Source of the DNA: Siphlonurus alternatus
Lineage: Eukaryota > Arthropoda > Insecta > Ephemeroptera > Siphlonuridae
Direction: 5' to 3'
Length of the DNA stretch: 64,000 nucleotides
NCBI GenBank assembly: GCA_949825025.1
Contig: OX463779.1
Location: 43,594,249 to 43,658,248, forward strand
Shown here piece after piece: positions 16,765 to 31,700 of this stretch. The notes below the pieces were generated by a model. The model did not search any database. It was not told the origin of the DNA and saw only the letters and a list, made by a program, of their open reading frames with translations. How positions within the stretch are numbered: the first letter of the stretch is position 1; each line of letters begins with the position of its first letter. The translations under genes were made by a program, and so were the position numbers.

Positions 16765-19700
16765 ATGCAAAACCGAGATTCTTCTAGTACTTGCACACTG
16801 TTTTTGTGTTCAATAAACAATACATGTAAAAAGAATAAAGCATTGCAATTAGATTTTGATTTTTCGTTAGTACCTGAGGAGTATCATAAAATTGTCAAAT
16901 GTGCACACATTTTTTCGACTAGTGAATTTGAAAATGGTGAGAACGTACGGTTGCAGAGTTACCCTGGAATCCCTGGATCGAGTTATGCATATCGATCATA
17001 AGGAAATTCCATCTCTGGCTCACAGTCGCCTTACTCTTTCCAAGGACAATACAGGGTACTGTGTCCTTCTTGACCAGAGAGAATTCTTGACTATTCCCCA
17101 ATCCCTATAAATCCTCCAAGGCGAGGGGGGGGCGTATATCGCCCTTCTCCCCCCCCCTCCATCTTTCCCCTGTCTAAAGGATGGAAGCCATATCTGCATG
17201 CTTACAGAGATGGTGCTAAAATGATGAGAGCTTTTTACCCCCCCCCTTCTTTAATTAAACATTACGGGATTATGACCTGCCTCTTCCCCCTCTCCTGCAC
17301 CCTTAGTCGAACGCACTAGCCTAATACAGTATCTTATTTTCATTAAAATGGCAAATAATTTTTTCAAATAAGCAAATTGTCATCATCATTGCATAATACC
17401 ACACCAGAGACCCTACAGAGACCTCCGTGTCTTATGGCCAGAAATTTGACCAGCTTGGCCGAGTTTCACTGTAACTGAGAGTGGCGGCGCCACTGAATCG
17501 CAGCGGCACGGCACGGTTCTTGATGGCTGCGCGGGCAGCAAGAACCGGAGTTTACCGGACGTTGCCGAACATTTAGCAGCGCCGCCACTCTCAGTTACAG
17601 TGAAGCTCTGATCAAATCCCTGGCCATATGTCACGGAGGTCTCTATAGGGTCTCTGATACCACACACATTAGATCTGTTCGTAAACCTTATGCAGTGCAC
17701 GCTTTCTGCACTTGGTTGGCCTTTACATGTCCTTACACAAGAAATCAAGTGCAGAAAACCTGCACAGTTCAGGGTTTATTCAGGGCTTGTACAGTATTGT
17801 ATCTGTAACAAAGAAGGAGTAATTTACCATGAAACACTTTTTTATAACATCTTTGTCTTATTTTTGTTACAGATGGTCAAATTTTGGACTGCGTTATATG
17901 CACAAATATTGGTCACATACTGGAGTTCCGAAAGAAGTGTCTCATTGATAGCTGTGAGCTGTCTAACAAAGATCCACAAAAAGTGAAACCAATGCTTACG
18001 TATGATCGTAACATTGGAATGTTGTACGTAGTGCAGCTACCAAACCATCAAGTGGAAATTATATCTCGGGTTCCCAGACTTAAAGTAAGATACTTATTTG
18101 GTATGGTTTCCGGACATTCACATAAAAGAAAAAAAAAAATCACATGAAAGGTTCATAGAAGGTTCAGTAGCTAGTCCAATGGAACCAGCTTGTCATCAGG
18201 AGTCCATTGAACTGGCTACTGAACCTTCTATGATGACTCCTTCCTTGTAGCAAGGAAGAATGCCTTAAAGGCACCCAATGTTTAAGGCCAAATTTAAACG
18301 AAAGCTAATGTAATGTCTGAAGGTGTGTACTTGAGGTGTGCGTACTTGCTCTAAGTTATTCTTGCAGGTGCACTTAACTCACTGGTACTGAAACAATTCA
18401 CTCTCCGACTGTCGTCCCTCTCTGATAACTCTCTGCATGCATAAAAACTCTCTCGACAGTCTTGAACACTCAATATAGTTGAACTCTCTAAATAAACTCT
18501 CAGATATCTCTCTATCTATTGTCTTCACTCTTACAATAGATTTTGGTCTCTCTGTATAATAACTACTTACTTCGTTATTATAGTCTCTCAGCACCTAGCT
18601 ATAAAACATTTATAAGAATAGGTGGAGTGATGAACAGAAACACTTCTTGTTCTTATCGTACTCGACGCATCACTCATTTATTGAAATTCCTTATTTTACA
18701 AATACACGGATAATCTGAACACGGTGCCATCTATGATATTTTAATGGAATCTCGATCTAATGGATCTTCGATTCCTAGACTATCTATGAAATATAATACC
18801 ATACTATTTTATATCAGTTGCATACATACCAGCTAACTCATTCTCTCTTCCAAATTCAGTCTGTTCGAGTAGAACAAGACGCCGTAGAATGGGAGGTTGC
18901 AGACGCCGCCAGGCTGGGATACCCGCAGCTCAGGGTGAAGGGTGGGGACGGAAGTTGGAGGAGAGTTCCGGTGACGGAAGAACGGCAGATGTTATCTGAC
19001 GGACTGAAGGAAATGAGCGTCCCGTTGGAAACTACTCTGCAGGTACATAATTTGACAGGGTATTGAACCAGGGTAGACCCTAGCGTAGTTTCCATTTCTA
19101 ATTAAAATGAAGAATCAAAAAAGATTTTTAAATTTCACTTATGAAAAGTTACCTAGTATGAATTTGACTCTGAATTTGCTTATCTATTATTATTATTTTT
19201 AGTTAGCTCAAGTTCAGTGTAAATTGCAACAATTTTAGCAATAAACAGTTCTCATTTTAAAAAATATTGCAAGAATGAATAGATGGTATAAAATTATGCT
19301 ACTCTTCAGATTCAGATTCTTTTAGGCACAGGAACCATTAAATAATTAAAGGCATCACTCCTGAAAATAATAAGGCCTGAATGCCTCCAGGGGGTGTGGC
19401 TGAACTTTTTAATATGTAACTACATATTTAAAAATAGTAACTGTGCTACAAAAACCTGAAAAAAAATCAAAGTTGCATCATTTTGTATGTACCCCCTTTT
19501 TTCCCGCCCTTTTCTTACTATTTATTTTATATAGCTATCTATTCTTTGAAAACATTATTTTATGTTCTGTAACTCTTTTAGTGTTTTTGTGTCTATAGTT
19601 CTACGTATGTTTCTGATCTATGTCTGTGTTATCTATATTTTATCTCTACTTGTATATGTGTCTAATTGTATGTGTACACTATTTGTGTTTAATAAAATCA

Positions 19701-22700
19701 AATAATTACTTTAAAAACATTTCTCTTACAATAATTTCTCTGTTCAGAACCTACGAGCAAAACTGCAGCGTTCTCGTGATCTTCTGGTGGAAAAGCGAGA
19801 GCTGCGATCTCGCACCATGGCCGCCATGATGGCAGACCAATCTGCAGTTGTGGTGCCTGTGACAGTGCTTGCCTGTGACTACGCCCTCCACCACGGTCGC
19901 ACCATCCTCGTAGTGCGGCTGCGTCACACCAGCAGGTCAGACCAAATTTATTCTTCTTGATGTTAATTACACTGCAAGCATGTGGCTGCGTGGAAGATTC
20001 CTAAAGCCAATTTAAAATTTAATCAATCAATTCACTGCAAGCAATGGACAACCTGCATGAAAAATTTTGCAGAAATGAATAAAGGGTACCAAATTATGCT
20101 ATTCTGAATTTTTTCAGAGTTTTTGGACTCCCGTAACTATTTTTAAATAATTTATTGAAAGTTATGAAAGTTAAGTTGGCACCCCTGAATCCTTAATAAA
20201 AAAGATAGGGACTAGACACGCCTATTGACGCCTCCAGGGGGCATGACCGTACTTTAAATAATTACATAAAAATAGTTCTGGGTCTGAAAAAAAAAAAAAA
20301 ATCTGAAAAAAATTCCAATTTGGTATAATTTGGTACCTTCTATTCATTTCTGCAATAAAAAATTTTCATTGCAAGTTCTCCACTCTTTGTTTCTGTTTTC
20401 ATTTTTTATTTTTACTTTTTCTAACTGAACCCAGTTGTAGGATACTGGTCACAAGTGACTTTGCATTTTTAACTTCAAATAACACTTTTAACCTAAAGTG
20501 ATCCTAAAACTTTCTCATCACAACAATCAATAACATTGTCTTAGTTTTAGGATTGCTGTTATTTAAAGACCCCCAGTTTCTTTTTGGTGAATTTCTTCCA
20601 AACCTAGTTATCATTGATCTAGTTATTTTTAAAAATAGCAATTTAAAAAAACTAAATTTGTGCTTGATGTATCCAAATTTTATTGATAGTAGAAATGGTT
20701 TTATCTGTATCAATTGTTTTTTTTCTTTTGTTTATGTGTTTGGTGCGACCTTTATTACAGAATATATAGACACACAATGCTCTTATTTATTTTAAATGTT
20801 AGCATGGTAGTTGTAACATTGCAACTTGCAAGCGCTATCCAGCAGACAATGTGAACTCAGTTTGGTAAATGCCAGCAGCACTTTTAAAAATTTTAACAGT
20901 TGATATATATAAAATTTCAAGCACGTTTTGAAAAATATTTAAAAAATTCAAGTAATTACTTACTTAATACAGTATATAATATATATTAGTACAACCAGAT
21001 TTATTCTTTTTAAATTGGGGACAAAATAAAACTCGTAATATTGTCAGTTGATGTTCATTGACATTTATAGTTAAGTTCTATGTACTTACGTGAAAAACAG
21101 TACATATATAAACATTTTCATATTTATTATTTCACATGTAACATAACATGATACTACATTTAACATGTTTTTGCCTGTATAGGGAGGTGGCATATATAGA
21201 AAGAACAAAAAGACTAGAGACATACATAGCATATCTTATCGTCACTTTCAATTCCAAAAGTTTCAGAGTGTGGCAGTTTTTAGGAAGGAATTTGCGCATT
21301 TTACACTAGGAAACTCATTCCATTGCTTTGCCAACCAATGCATGAGCAAAGCAATAGATGTGCAATCATCAATAGAGGCTTCAAGTCAGCTGATTTTGTG
21401 GTGTTCCCACCATTCTATCTAAAAACTCTAAAAATAACTCGAAATAGCATTAAGGGTAAGGTAACGCCACCAATGTTAAAAAAATCCCTCACACAAAAAT
21501 TCTGAAAAAAATTTAAAATGTTCTCCTCTACACCCCCTATCAGTAAGTAAAATATCAGGTATACAAATACGATCTAGTTTTTGAGTTATGAATTTTTAAA
21601 GTTGGCTATTTTAACATGAAGAAATGGAATTCCCATGTTAAATTAGTCAACTTTAAAAATTCATAACTCAAAAACTAGATCGTATTTTTATACCTTATAT
21701 TTTAACTACTGATAAGAGATGTAGAGGAGAACATTTTAAATTTTTTTCAGAATTTTTGTGTGAGGGACTTTTTTTAACATTGGTGGCGTTACCTTACCCT
21801 TAAAGAAATTTTTAGACAAAAATAAGTTCTTGGTTGAAAAATCAGAACAATCAACCTTAAATGTAAGAGATGTTTTAAAAAATTAATAATAATTTAATAA
21901 TTACAGAGATTTGTTTTAAATTCCTATCATATTATGGAGTAAAATTTTCCTACGGGGAACACTTGAAGCCTCTATGGAAACTACTACCATCCTGTGAAGT
22001 TTTTGAACTGGACTTAAGAGATATACTGTACATCTCTGGTGGTTTCTGGTCTCTAGAAAGAACATTATCATTGCCATAAAATATCCATTTATTTAAATAT
22101 TTGTGTCTAATACTTCTCAGTTTATCTCAGTCTTATTTTTTGCCTCTGTTTCTACCAATATTTTTCTGAGCTTACGTCAACATAAATATATATATTATTT
22201 TTTTAGCAGGAACTATTTTAGAACATTTAATACCAAAAAGCCAGAAAGATACATTTATATTCTATGCTTATATTTACTATTTAGCGTTGAAGACTTTTAC
22301 CCTGAGCAAACATCAGTTCAAGATTTAAAAGGGTAGCTACAGAATCAATGAGAAAAGAGGTCACCGCGAGTGGGAATTGTACATTAATATAAAACTACCG
22401 TATATACTAGTTGGAATAATAGAACACCCTACAAGAAGGTTCAGGCAATCAGGCCATTATTTTCTAAGCTTAAAGAAGCTAGAGCCAAGGATAAACAAAA
22501 TCGGACCGTAAAGAAAGCTTTATAGTTTGCTCGTAGTAAATAAGAAGGAGAAGATCACATGAGCAATGGACTATCGGTCTCAAAAAATTTACTGCTTAAA
22601 TAATTAAATATGAATAAAAATTGGAATGTTTAGAAGTGGAACAATTTGTATTATTTGTGTAAAAAGAAAACACTATTAAAACTTTTTATTAGTCGTGACC

Positions 22701-25700
22701 ATGCAAGTGCAGGCAAAGATTTATGATGAACCTTATGTTCCATGTACAGAAGGTTCATCACAAAAAATCGATTCTTTCTGATTGTGTATTTACGAACGGA
22801 CCTAATAGCAATAAAATAAAATAGCTTTTTCTGCGCTAAAAAAAAAACTCTTATGCAATAATTATTTTGAGATCGATAATCTCCGTATTTAAAATAGTCC
22901 CTGCCTTACAATACACCAAGAAAAAACGTTGAGTTATTTTTCCCCTAGGTACCCCTTTAAAGAGTACCCGAACAGTCGCATGTCCTCGGCGTAAAGTACC
23001 CCTAGTGCCCGCACGATTGCAGAGGGCAGCGACGAGAAGTATCGCGCAGACAGCTCGGACGTGGTGGGAACGCCTCGCCGGTTCGGGTGGCACCACTGAG
23101 CCGTCGCCCCCGCGTCTGCAAGGGCTGGTTCTGCCAGCAGCAGATACCGCTGGTCCGCAGCCAGGGTCTCAACCTGCAGGGTGGATTAGAATCAGGAGGG
23201 GCAAGATTTCTGCTGGCTCCATAAAATTTATAAAACAATTGGAGGGGGAAAATGCATAAATTTCCCATGTTAAATCCAAAATTTTGAGCAGGAAGGGGCT
23301 GGAAAACACCCTTAACCCCTCAGTAAAGTGGCAATAAAAGGTGTCACTTCTTAATAAAAAAATATGGATTAATTAAAAGACTAAAAGGGACGTACAAATT
23401 TGAACTTTGCCTAACTTTTTAGTAATACATCCTGGGCTCTAAAAAGTTTTAAAAAAATCAGAGTAGCATAACTAATGCCTCTGCAATAAAAAACGTCATG
23501 GAAGGTTGTCCAGTACGAATGAGCTACCTTCGCGATGTAGCCGAACTCGGCTGCGCACGGCGTGCAGAAGTTCGCGATGGGCATCCAGCGCGGGTCTGTG
23601 ATTGGCTGGCCGCTGGCGTCCTGGGCCAGCAGGTGCTGCGCGAAGGTGGGAAAGTCCGATACCTCGTCGATCTCCGCGTCCCGGAAGGCGGACAGCAGCC
23701 GGTCCAGCGGGTGCCGGACGATCAGCAAGCTGGGCGAGGTAGCAAGCGCGCGGGTCAGCTTAGAGGCCGAGGGGCGGGGGTAGTACTTTCGAACCAGCGC
23801 CACGGGGAGCTCGCTGGCACCGCGGCTAGCACGACCTGACGAGGAAAAACACGTCTGTTGGTTTTATAAAACACTTCTTATTAATCTTAGTGATTTTCTC
23901 TAGCTTGACTTTTATTACAATTAATAAAAATATACTTATAATAAGTCCACCACAACGTTAGATCTATAAACGGATATACATTTGCACCGAACGTTTTTAT
24001 ATTTATATCTTATAATTATTTTTAGTACGCGTTTTATGCCAAACTATCAGATCTGAATAAAAGTTGCCCTAAAAATTTGAAAATTTATTACAAGTAATTA
24101 TAATAAATAATTAACTTTTAATTATGTTTTAACTAGAATTATTGCAAATGTTAAATGAAGCATATTATATATATATAGAATATTTACGTTTTTTATTTAT
24201 TTATTTATTTTTTTTTTTGAAAGTTTGGATATTTTTTTCCCAATAAATCATTCATCGCGTACTGCATCACTCTTTTAACACGACAAAATCTACAGAGATA
24301 TTAGCTTCTCGTCAAAATGTGACACTCCTATATACCAACGTCATAGAATAGAACGTTTTCATTGTTTTTAAAGGAAATTCCAAAGTAGAAAAAATCGTCA
24401 GTTTCTTGTGATCATTGATATGACTATAAATTTTCAATCATGCACACTCACCACACGTGCGGGGCAGTCTGGAGCCTCGGAAGCGTAGCATGTTGGCCAG
24501 CCAGGTGGCGGAGGCGGCTCGGATGACGGGACAAAAGACGAGCGCGGGCCGGTCGCTGACCACGAACTCCTGCGGGTCGAGGTGCTGCTCGGGCAGGATG
24601 GCGGCGCACGCGTCGTTCAAAGTGCGCCTCCGGGCAGCCATGCGCTTGGAGCCCGCCTCCAGGGAGTCCATGGCGCTCGGAGCTGCCGTGAAGTGGGGCT
24701 CCGGAGCGCCCTCGCGAGCCTGCAGGACACGGAAAAAATCTTAAACCGCGCTCGGACTGACCATAAGGCTTGGTCAGGGATCCCTGACTGGCCTCCACTT
24801 TTTAACCCATGATATAAAGCATGTAATAAAAGTTGCCTCAGGTCCCCTTTGCCGCCTGCAATGCCTATATATGTGGCCTCTTTCTTGCCAGTCAGATCCT
24901 GCTGGGTGGCGTTACCAAGAAATTGAGGATCCGAAGTTGTTGTTTTTATGTCATTTAGGAAGGGTTTTGAATGTTTTGATAGAAAAGGTACCCGATGACA
25001 TGCATGCATGTGTTACTCCATATTTAAATTTGTGAATGGTTTCAAACCCCCAAACTGCTCCTATCTTTACATCACTGGTCGAAGTATTCAGTTGTAGACG
25101 TTGTAGTTGAAAGAAATTGAGCAGTGCATGTACTTTCTGATTCTCTGTGTCCACTTTTTATACCTAACTCGATCCGTTATATTACTTATATTAATACATA
25201 AAACTTGCCGTACACCATGCACCCGCGAAATACAGTATAGCGTTAAAATAAAATTTCAACGTAAATTATTTTTTATTTTTGTTACAATTATCTCCTTTTT
25301 TGTGACGATTTCATATAATTGTATAGATTATATTGATCAAAATTTATTCTACGTAATATAGGTAAATATTTTAAACAATAAAAGTTGCATCTAATTTACT
25401 ATATGATAGCTAGAATTTTATTTATTTTAGACTTTTGAGAAGTAAAGTATTTTGACATTTAAAAAAAAAAAATCGTTAATATTAATATTTTTAAAGCACA
25501 ATTCTGCATTAACCCAATAAACAATTATTATTATTAAATTAAAATTTAAGAAAATAAAGTAATATTATTACATGCCTAACAGCTGCATGATCAGCATACC
25601 TCAAAGTAGACAAAGTCGACACTCGTACTGGCATGTTTGTGGATGGTGCCTGGGTCACGAGAGGTCAACACCAGAGCTATGAACACCAGCACCATCGGCA

Positions 25701-28700
25701 TAGACATGATGCCCAGCATCAGCAGGATGGCACATCGGTAGGGGGACCATCGGAAACGCCATGCCACTCTGAGCCGCATCGATCCAGCTACAACTCGCTA
25801 GGTTGGACAACGGCTCGCATAACCAGCTGTAACTTTGAGATCGTAACAAACACACAACGTTCACATTAACACGACAAAGTTATTGTGTAGTGCGTGAACT
25901 AAATATTGACCGTTCATCTCAGTTGGGTGGCCAGCCTGGCAGATAGGCAACTTTTCGTGCAGCGAAGTTTAGCGGGAAACATAAATTTACGGCGCACGAT
26001 CAGATGCGAGTTTGCGCATGCCAGAAGAAAGAACGACCTCTTTTGTTAATCGTCGCTTGAACTGCTTGAAGTAACTATTACAATGAATAGAGTCATTTTA
26101 AATTTGTAATTTTAATAAAAATAGTAATGGGGGAAATAAAATGCGATTCCAAATCGATCATTAATAGAATTAATACACGTATTTCTCCTCAACATATTTA
26201 TTTTATAAAATTGACAGTATTTTTTTTTCCGTGAATTTGTGGTAGTATTATATTAATATTCTCTTTTATACCATAGAATAGTACACATTTAACATCATTT
26301 ATCAATTACAAATAATGATATCATTAATTTAAGTTACAAGCAAAGAAAGTGTATGTCATTTTTTATTGCTTTATGATAACAAATCTACAAAAAACAAAGG
26401 GGGGGGGGAATAAAGGCAGGAAATTTATGTAAAAAATTAACTATATTTACAGTGCAATTTTTTATAGTAGTGATTTTGTTATTTTCTAACATGAGGATTT
26501 GAATAACAGAAAATTTAGACTCAAGATTTTTTTTTGTATGGCAATGTTTAAATTTTGTTGGTTTTATGTTTATACGATGAACAAGAAATATATAGCGTCC
26601 AGTTTATGTTACATAATTATCAATTTTATTAGGACTGGAATATCAAACGCTGCTTGTCAGATAAAATGTTATCATTGAAAACATGAGATAATTTTAGATA
26701 ATCAAGTTTGCTGTAGACCGGCTATACCAACCGCATAATTTTGGCTACCCTTTTCTATGATCTTCTGAGCACAGTATTTATTACAAATTATCATCAAGTA
26801 TACTGTATATAAAAATGGTAATGCTCCTGTTCACTTTATATTATATACGCTCCTAGACCTGGTGCCTCTTGACCGAACACTGTGAGCTTGTCCTAGCGAC
26901 AGGTAGATCTCTGTCAGGAAGCATCTCTTCAGGGTAGGAGGTTCCTCGGGGGTACCTCTCAGGGACTTTTGGGGGTTACGACCTCCAGGGGGGTTCACTT
27001 GCGGCAGTTATTACAGGGGAGTTCAAACTTCAATTACATATGGATATATATAATATTATAATATATAAAAACATTCATGACATATCGCCATATCCCTTAC
27101 GGGGTAAGTCAGCAACATTATTATTATTACCTTGGCCGTCCATGATGCACAAATAAACCTCCACAGCACTATAAATAAATATATTGTTTATTTATTCGCG
27201 TATAACACACTGGAGTATATATCGACGTAAAAATGTAATAAATGTTCATCATTTCATCATGATTCAATTAAAAAGTTTCTCCCGCGATGTTTATAGTGTT
27301 CATACAAATATAATTTTGAACTATATTTTAAAAAAGTTTTTGACGATCGATTCTCTGTCCGGCATCTTTGAACATACATTTTAAGTTCAAAGTTAAAAAA
27401 GAAAAAAAGGGGAAAAAAGCAAGGACTGTAAAAAAAACAAAGAAAAAAGAAACAATAATTCTCTTTGAATATTAATTAAATGTTAATATATCGGTAAACT
27501 ATTAACAAAATATTTCAATATTTCAATACAATTTATTATTCATCTGAGATTTTGAGCACCTATCTAAATATAAAAATATAATATATATTATATTAATACG
27601 TCAACTATATTTCTTGATAAGACACTCATAATTTCAAAGTAATTAAAATTAAACAAATACACATCTAAGCAATAAGTTGACTTTTCTGTCTAAGAATCTT
27701 GAGCTAGCTTAAATAGAGTAAAGCGCGTCGTCATGATCCTGCAAGTAAACTGTGCTAGGATCAGTACACGATATACATTTTATAGGAAAGAACACTCACG
27801 CTAATTATAGAATAATTAAAGCTCTGTTTTTGTCAAACGTTATCCATCCCTTGCTTAATTGTTTTGATTTTAAGGGGTTCTCTAAAACTTACTCAGCAAA
27901 CCGATCTATGTAAATAAACCTAACGACTGGTATTTTGTTATCAGGACTCCGGTGACGGACCTGCGGCTCATGGTGACCGGGGCTGACACCCTGAGGCTGC
28001 ACCAGGCGGGGGCACCGCCTGTCCTGGACGAGGGAAACAACGCCTGCCTCGTCGGTAAGGACCTGCGACCTCTGCTCTCGACAATTCCGCTCACCTTTGT
28101 GTTCCTCAGGAGCCCTTTCGTCCTGCAATCCCTCGCCCAAGGTGGCCGTGGCGCTAACGTGCAAGTCGGGCAGCAAGGAGCACTTCGTCTCTCTGCCGCC
28201 GCCTCCGTCCATCAACCCTCTCAGTGAAGAGATGAAGCTGGAGAAGCTGGGTGAGATAACAGTTCTGTTATTTCTCGTCGTATTTCGTGTATATTAAATT
28301 TATATGAACATATATTATTTACTATTTTTCTAAAAAAAAATGTTTTTATTTTCATTAATACAGTTAGTAGCTTAATTATTATTTATTAAATTTAGTAAAT
28401 TGTTCATTATTATTTTTATTAAAAAGCTTGGTGAGATATATTCTAGTAAAATATAAGAGCCATTGTTGTTTATTTCCGTTGAATTTTCATGTATTTATTT
28501 TTTATTTATATATGAACATATATTATTTATACATATTATTTACTATTTTTTTAATAAACTATTTTTGTTTTACATACCATTTGATGTATGCTGGGCAATC
28601 TTCGCCGATCCTTTATTTTATGCAACACTCTACAATTAGCACTGATTTTAATAATATTTAAATTAAGTATATACATATGCATATGTTATTTTAATAATTA

Positions 28701-31700
28701 TTATTCACAAAAATAACATAATATATGCATATGTATATACTTAATTTAAATATTATTAAAATCAGTGCTAATTGTAGAGTGTTGAATAAAATAAAGGATC
28801 GGCGAAGATTGCCCAGCATACATCAAATGGTATGTAAAACAAAAATAGTTTATAATGTCTACTTCACCTGCTAAGTTTTATTATTCTATTTTTTTAATGT
28901 TTATTTTTAATTTCACTACTCATTATAATAATTTATAATAGCTTATTAATTATTAAATTTCATAAATTGTTATTTAATAGCTTATTATTTATTAAATTTC
29001 ATAAATTGTTCATTATTATTTTTATTCATTCATTTATATTTTCATTCAGTTATTTTAAAATGAATTAATAGAATTCTCAACTGTATAATTTTACAATCAT
29101 AATGGAGTATCGACCTCAAAATTTTTTAGTGCAGAAATGGATAGAACGTTCAAAATTATGCTACCCTGATTTTTTTCAGATTTTTTTGAGACCGGGAACT
29201 ATTTTTAAAAAATCATTGAAAGTCCTTTTTTTGGCGTCACACGGCAGTAAGTCCTATCTTTTTCTTCAGGAGCGGTGTCTCCTGACATCACAAAAAGAAC
29301 TTTCAATAATTTTTTAAAAATAGTTCCCGGTCTATAAAAAATCTGAAAAAAATCAGGGTAGCATAACTTTGCACCCTCTATCCATTTCTGCAATAAAAAA
29401 AAATTGAGGTCGATACTCCATAATAATTTTATTTTATTATCTCTTTATCTCTTTCATGGGCATAAAATATAAATATAGTACAATGCAAGTCAAAAGTATA
29501 AGTATAATATTAGCCCATTAAATTTAATTTATTACAAAATATAACAGTTAATTTTTATAGGAAAATTTATCAACTTCGATACTTAAATGCTGGCAGGCCC
29601 GGCTGAACTGTGTTCTGCGCTGACACACTGCAGTGGGGAGAGCCTGCATCTGCGACTAGGGTGTGGCGAGGGACTGAGGGCTCACAGTTGGGGGCTTCTG
29701 CAGCGCGGCCTGCCCGGCCTGATGACACTGGTGAGGGAGGGAAGGGACCGCAGCGTCTGGTGCTCGCAACAAGGAGGCGAGCTGGCGGGCAGCTACCTCA
29801 TCACCGAGACCACCAGGCAGTCTGTCGTGGCCTGTTGCAGGTGTGTGACCACCCCCCCCTCCCAAAAAAATGGATTTAACATGTGTAATGTAGGTATTTC
29901 CCCCATATACTATTTTTTTTATTTTGAAGGGTAAGATAACACACCCAATGTTAAAAATATTTTCACACGTGAAAGTTATGAAACATATATCTTAAAATGT
30001 TCTCCTCTACAACCCCTATCAGTAGCTAAAATATCAGGCATACAAATTCAATCTATAGTTTTCGAGCTATGAATTTTTAAAGTTGACTAATTTAATGGAG
30101 AAATGGAATTTCCATGTTAAATTATTAGTCAACTTTAAAACCTCAAAAAAACTAGATAGAATTTGTTCGTATACCTGATATTTTATTTAGCTACTGATAA
30201 TAGATTTTAGAGGAGAACATTTTTAAATATGTTTCTATAATTTTCATATCTAGGAATTTTTTTAACATTGAGCGTGTTACCTTTTAGCCGGCTTAACATA
30301 GAGGCTTCAAGTGATGCGCTTTCGCTGCGCAACTGTTTGTCGTTAAGGTCCATCTTGCACTTGAAAATGAAGCAAAGTGTTTTTTTTAACTTTTCTCGGT
30401 TATAAATCAAGTAAAAAATCTAAATCTTGAATTATCTACTTTATTTTTCAGTTTGGACCAAAGTTCCGCAAAGGAATTTTCCCTGAAAAATCTTATTCTT
30501 AGTGAAAAAACGAATTCACGTTTTTTTTTACATAGGTTTGGTATAGCGGGTGGGAACACCGAAAAATCAGCTGACTTGAAGCCTCTATTGGAATTAAATG
30601 GATCAGTTTCCCTTCCCCCTGAAATTTTGTTTAGTGCTGCCTGTGTGTGACCTAGCTGAGGTGTCATATGTAGAGGAATGAAGGGAGCTGGTGGACATTA
30701 GAATGCTGAATTAACATAACATTGAATTCCACTTACAGTTAGTTTGAGCTTGGCTATATAGTCTCAATGTTAAAATCTAAATGGAAAGGAAGGGCTTCAG
30801 CTTTTATATTTTTATTGTTTTAGAAATCCAATTGATGTCAAACTTTAGTGCAACAAAAAAAAAAGTCACCACCCGCCTCCAAACCTTGTACGATGCCTAG
30901 CAGTTAACATTTAAAAGCAATTTGAGCAAAGTGGGTCTTTGAATAGTAAGGGTAAGGTAACGCCACCAATGTTAAAAAAAATCCCTCACACAAAAATTCC
31001 GAAAAAAATTTAAAATGTTCTCCTCTACACCCACTATCAGTAGCTAAAATATCAGGCATACAAATTCGATCTAGTTTTTGAGTTATGAATTTTTAAAGTT
31101 GACTAATTTAACATGGGATTTCCATTTCTCCATGTTAAAGTAGTCAACTTTAAAAATTCATAACTCAAAAACTAGATCGAATTTGTATACCTGATATTTT
31201 AGCTACTGATAGGGGGTGTAGAGGAGAACATTTTAAATTTTTTTCAGAATTTTTGTGTGAGGGATTTTTTTTAACATTGGTGGCGTTACCTTACCCTTAA
31301 CTGCTGATAGAAAGAAGAGGGTGCCATATGGTGATTTTTTTTCCCCATTAACAAGCTTGACATTATTTATAACAGCACAAAAATATAAAAGCTGAAACCG
31401 TTCTCCTCCTTTAATGATTTAATTAAGTTGCTTGCCGCCAAAAAGCACTGAAACTCATTTCCTTCTCAACCTGCTGTATAACATGACCTCCTATGTTACA
31501 GGGACCTCCCTCAGCTGGGTCTGCTGCGACTGGCCTTGTCCTCGTTGCTGCCGGAGGACTGTCCGCTGCTGTCGTGCGACGAAGACGCCCCCAGCGTGGA
31601 GCCCAAGGACACAACCTCGGGGCTGGCAGCACTGCGTCACGAACTTGATTGGCTCTGCCAGCACTCGAGGCTCAGTGCTGGACCAATACCGTCCGAGCAG

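Noticed and set aside
23005..23268. Plus- and minus-strand frames overlapping the sulfotransferase last exon
   Set aside because: Alternative frames of the same GC-rich exon; only one frame matches the family and the splice phase.
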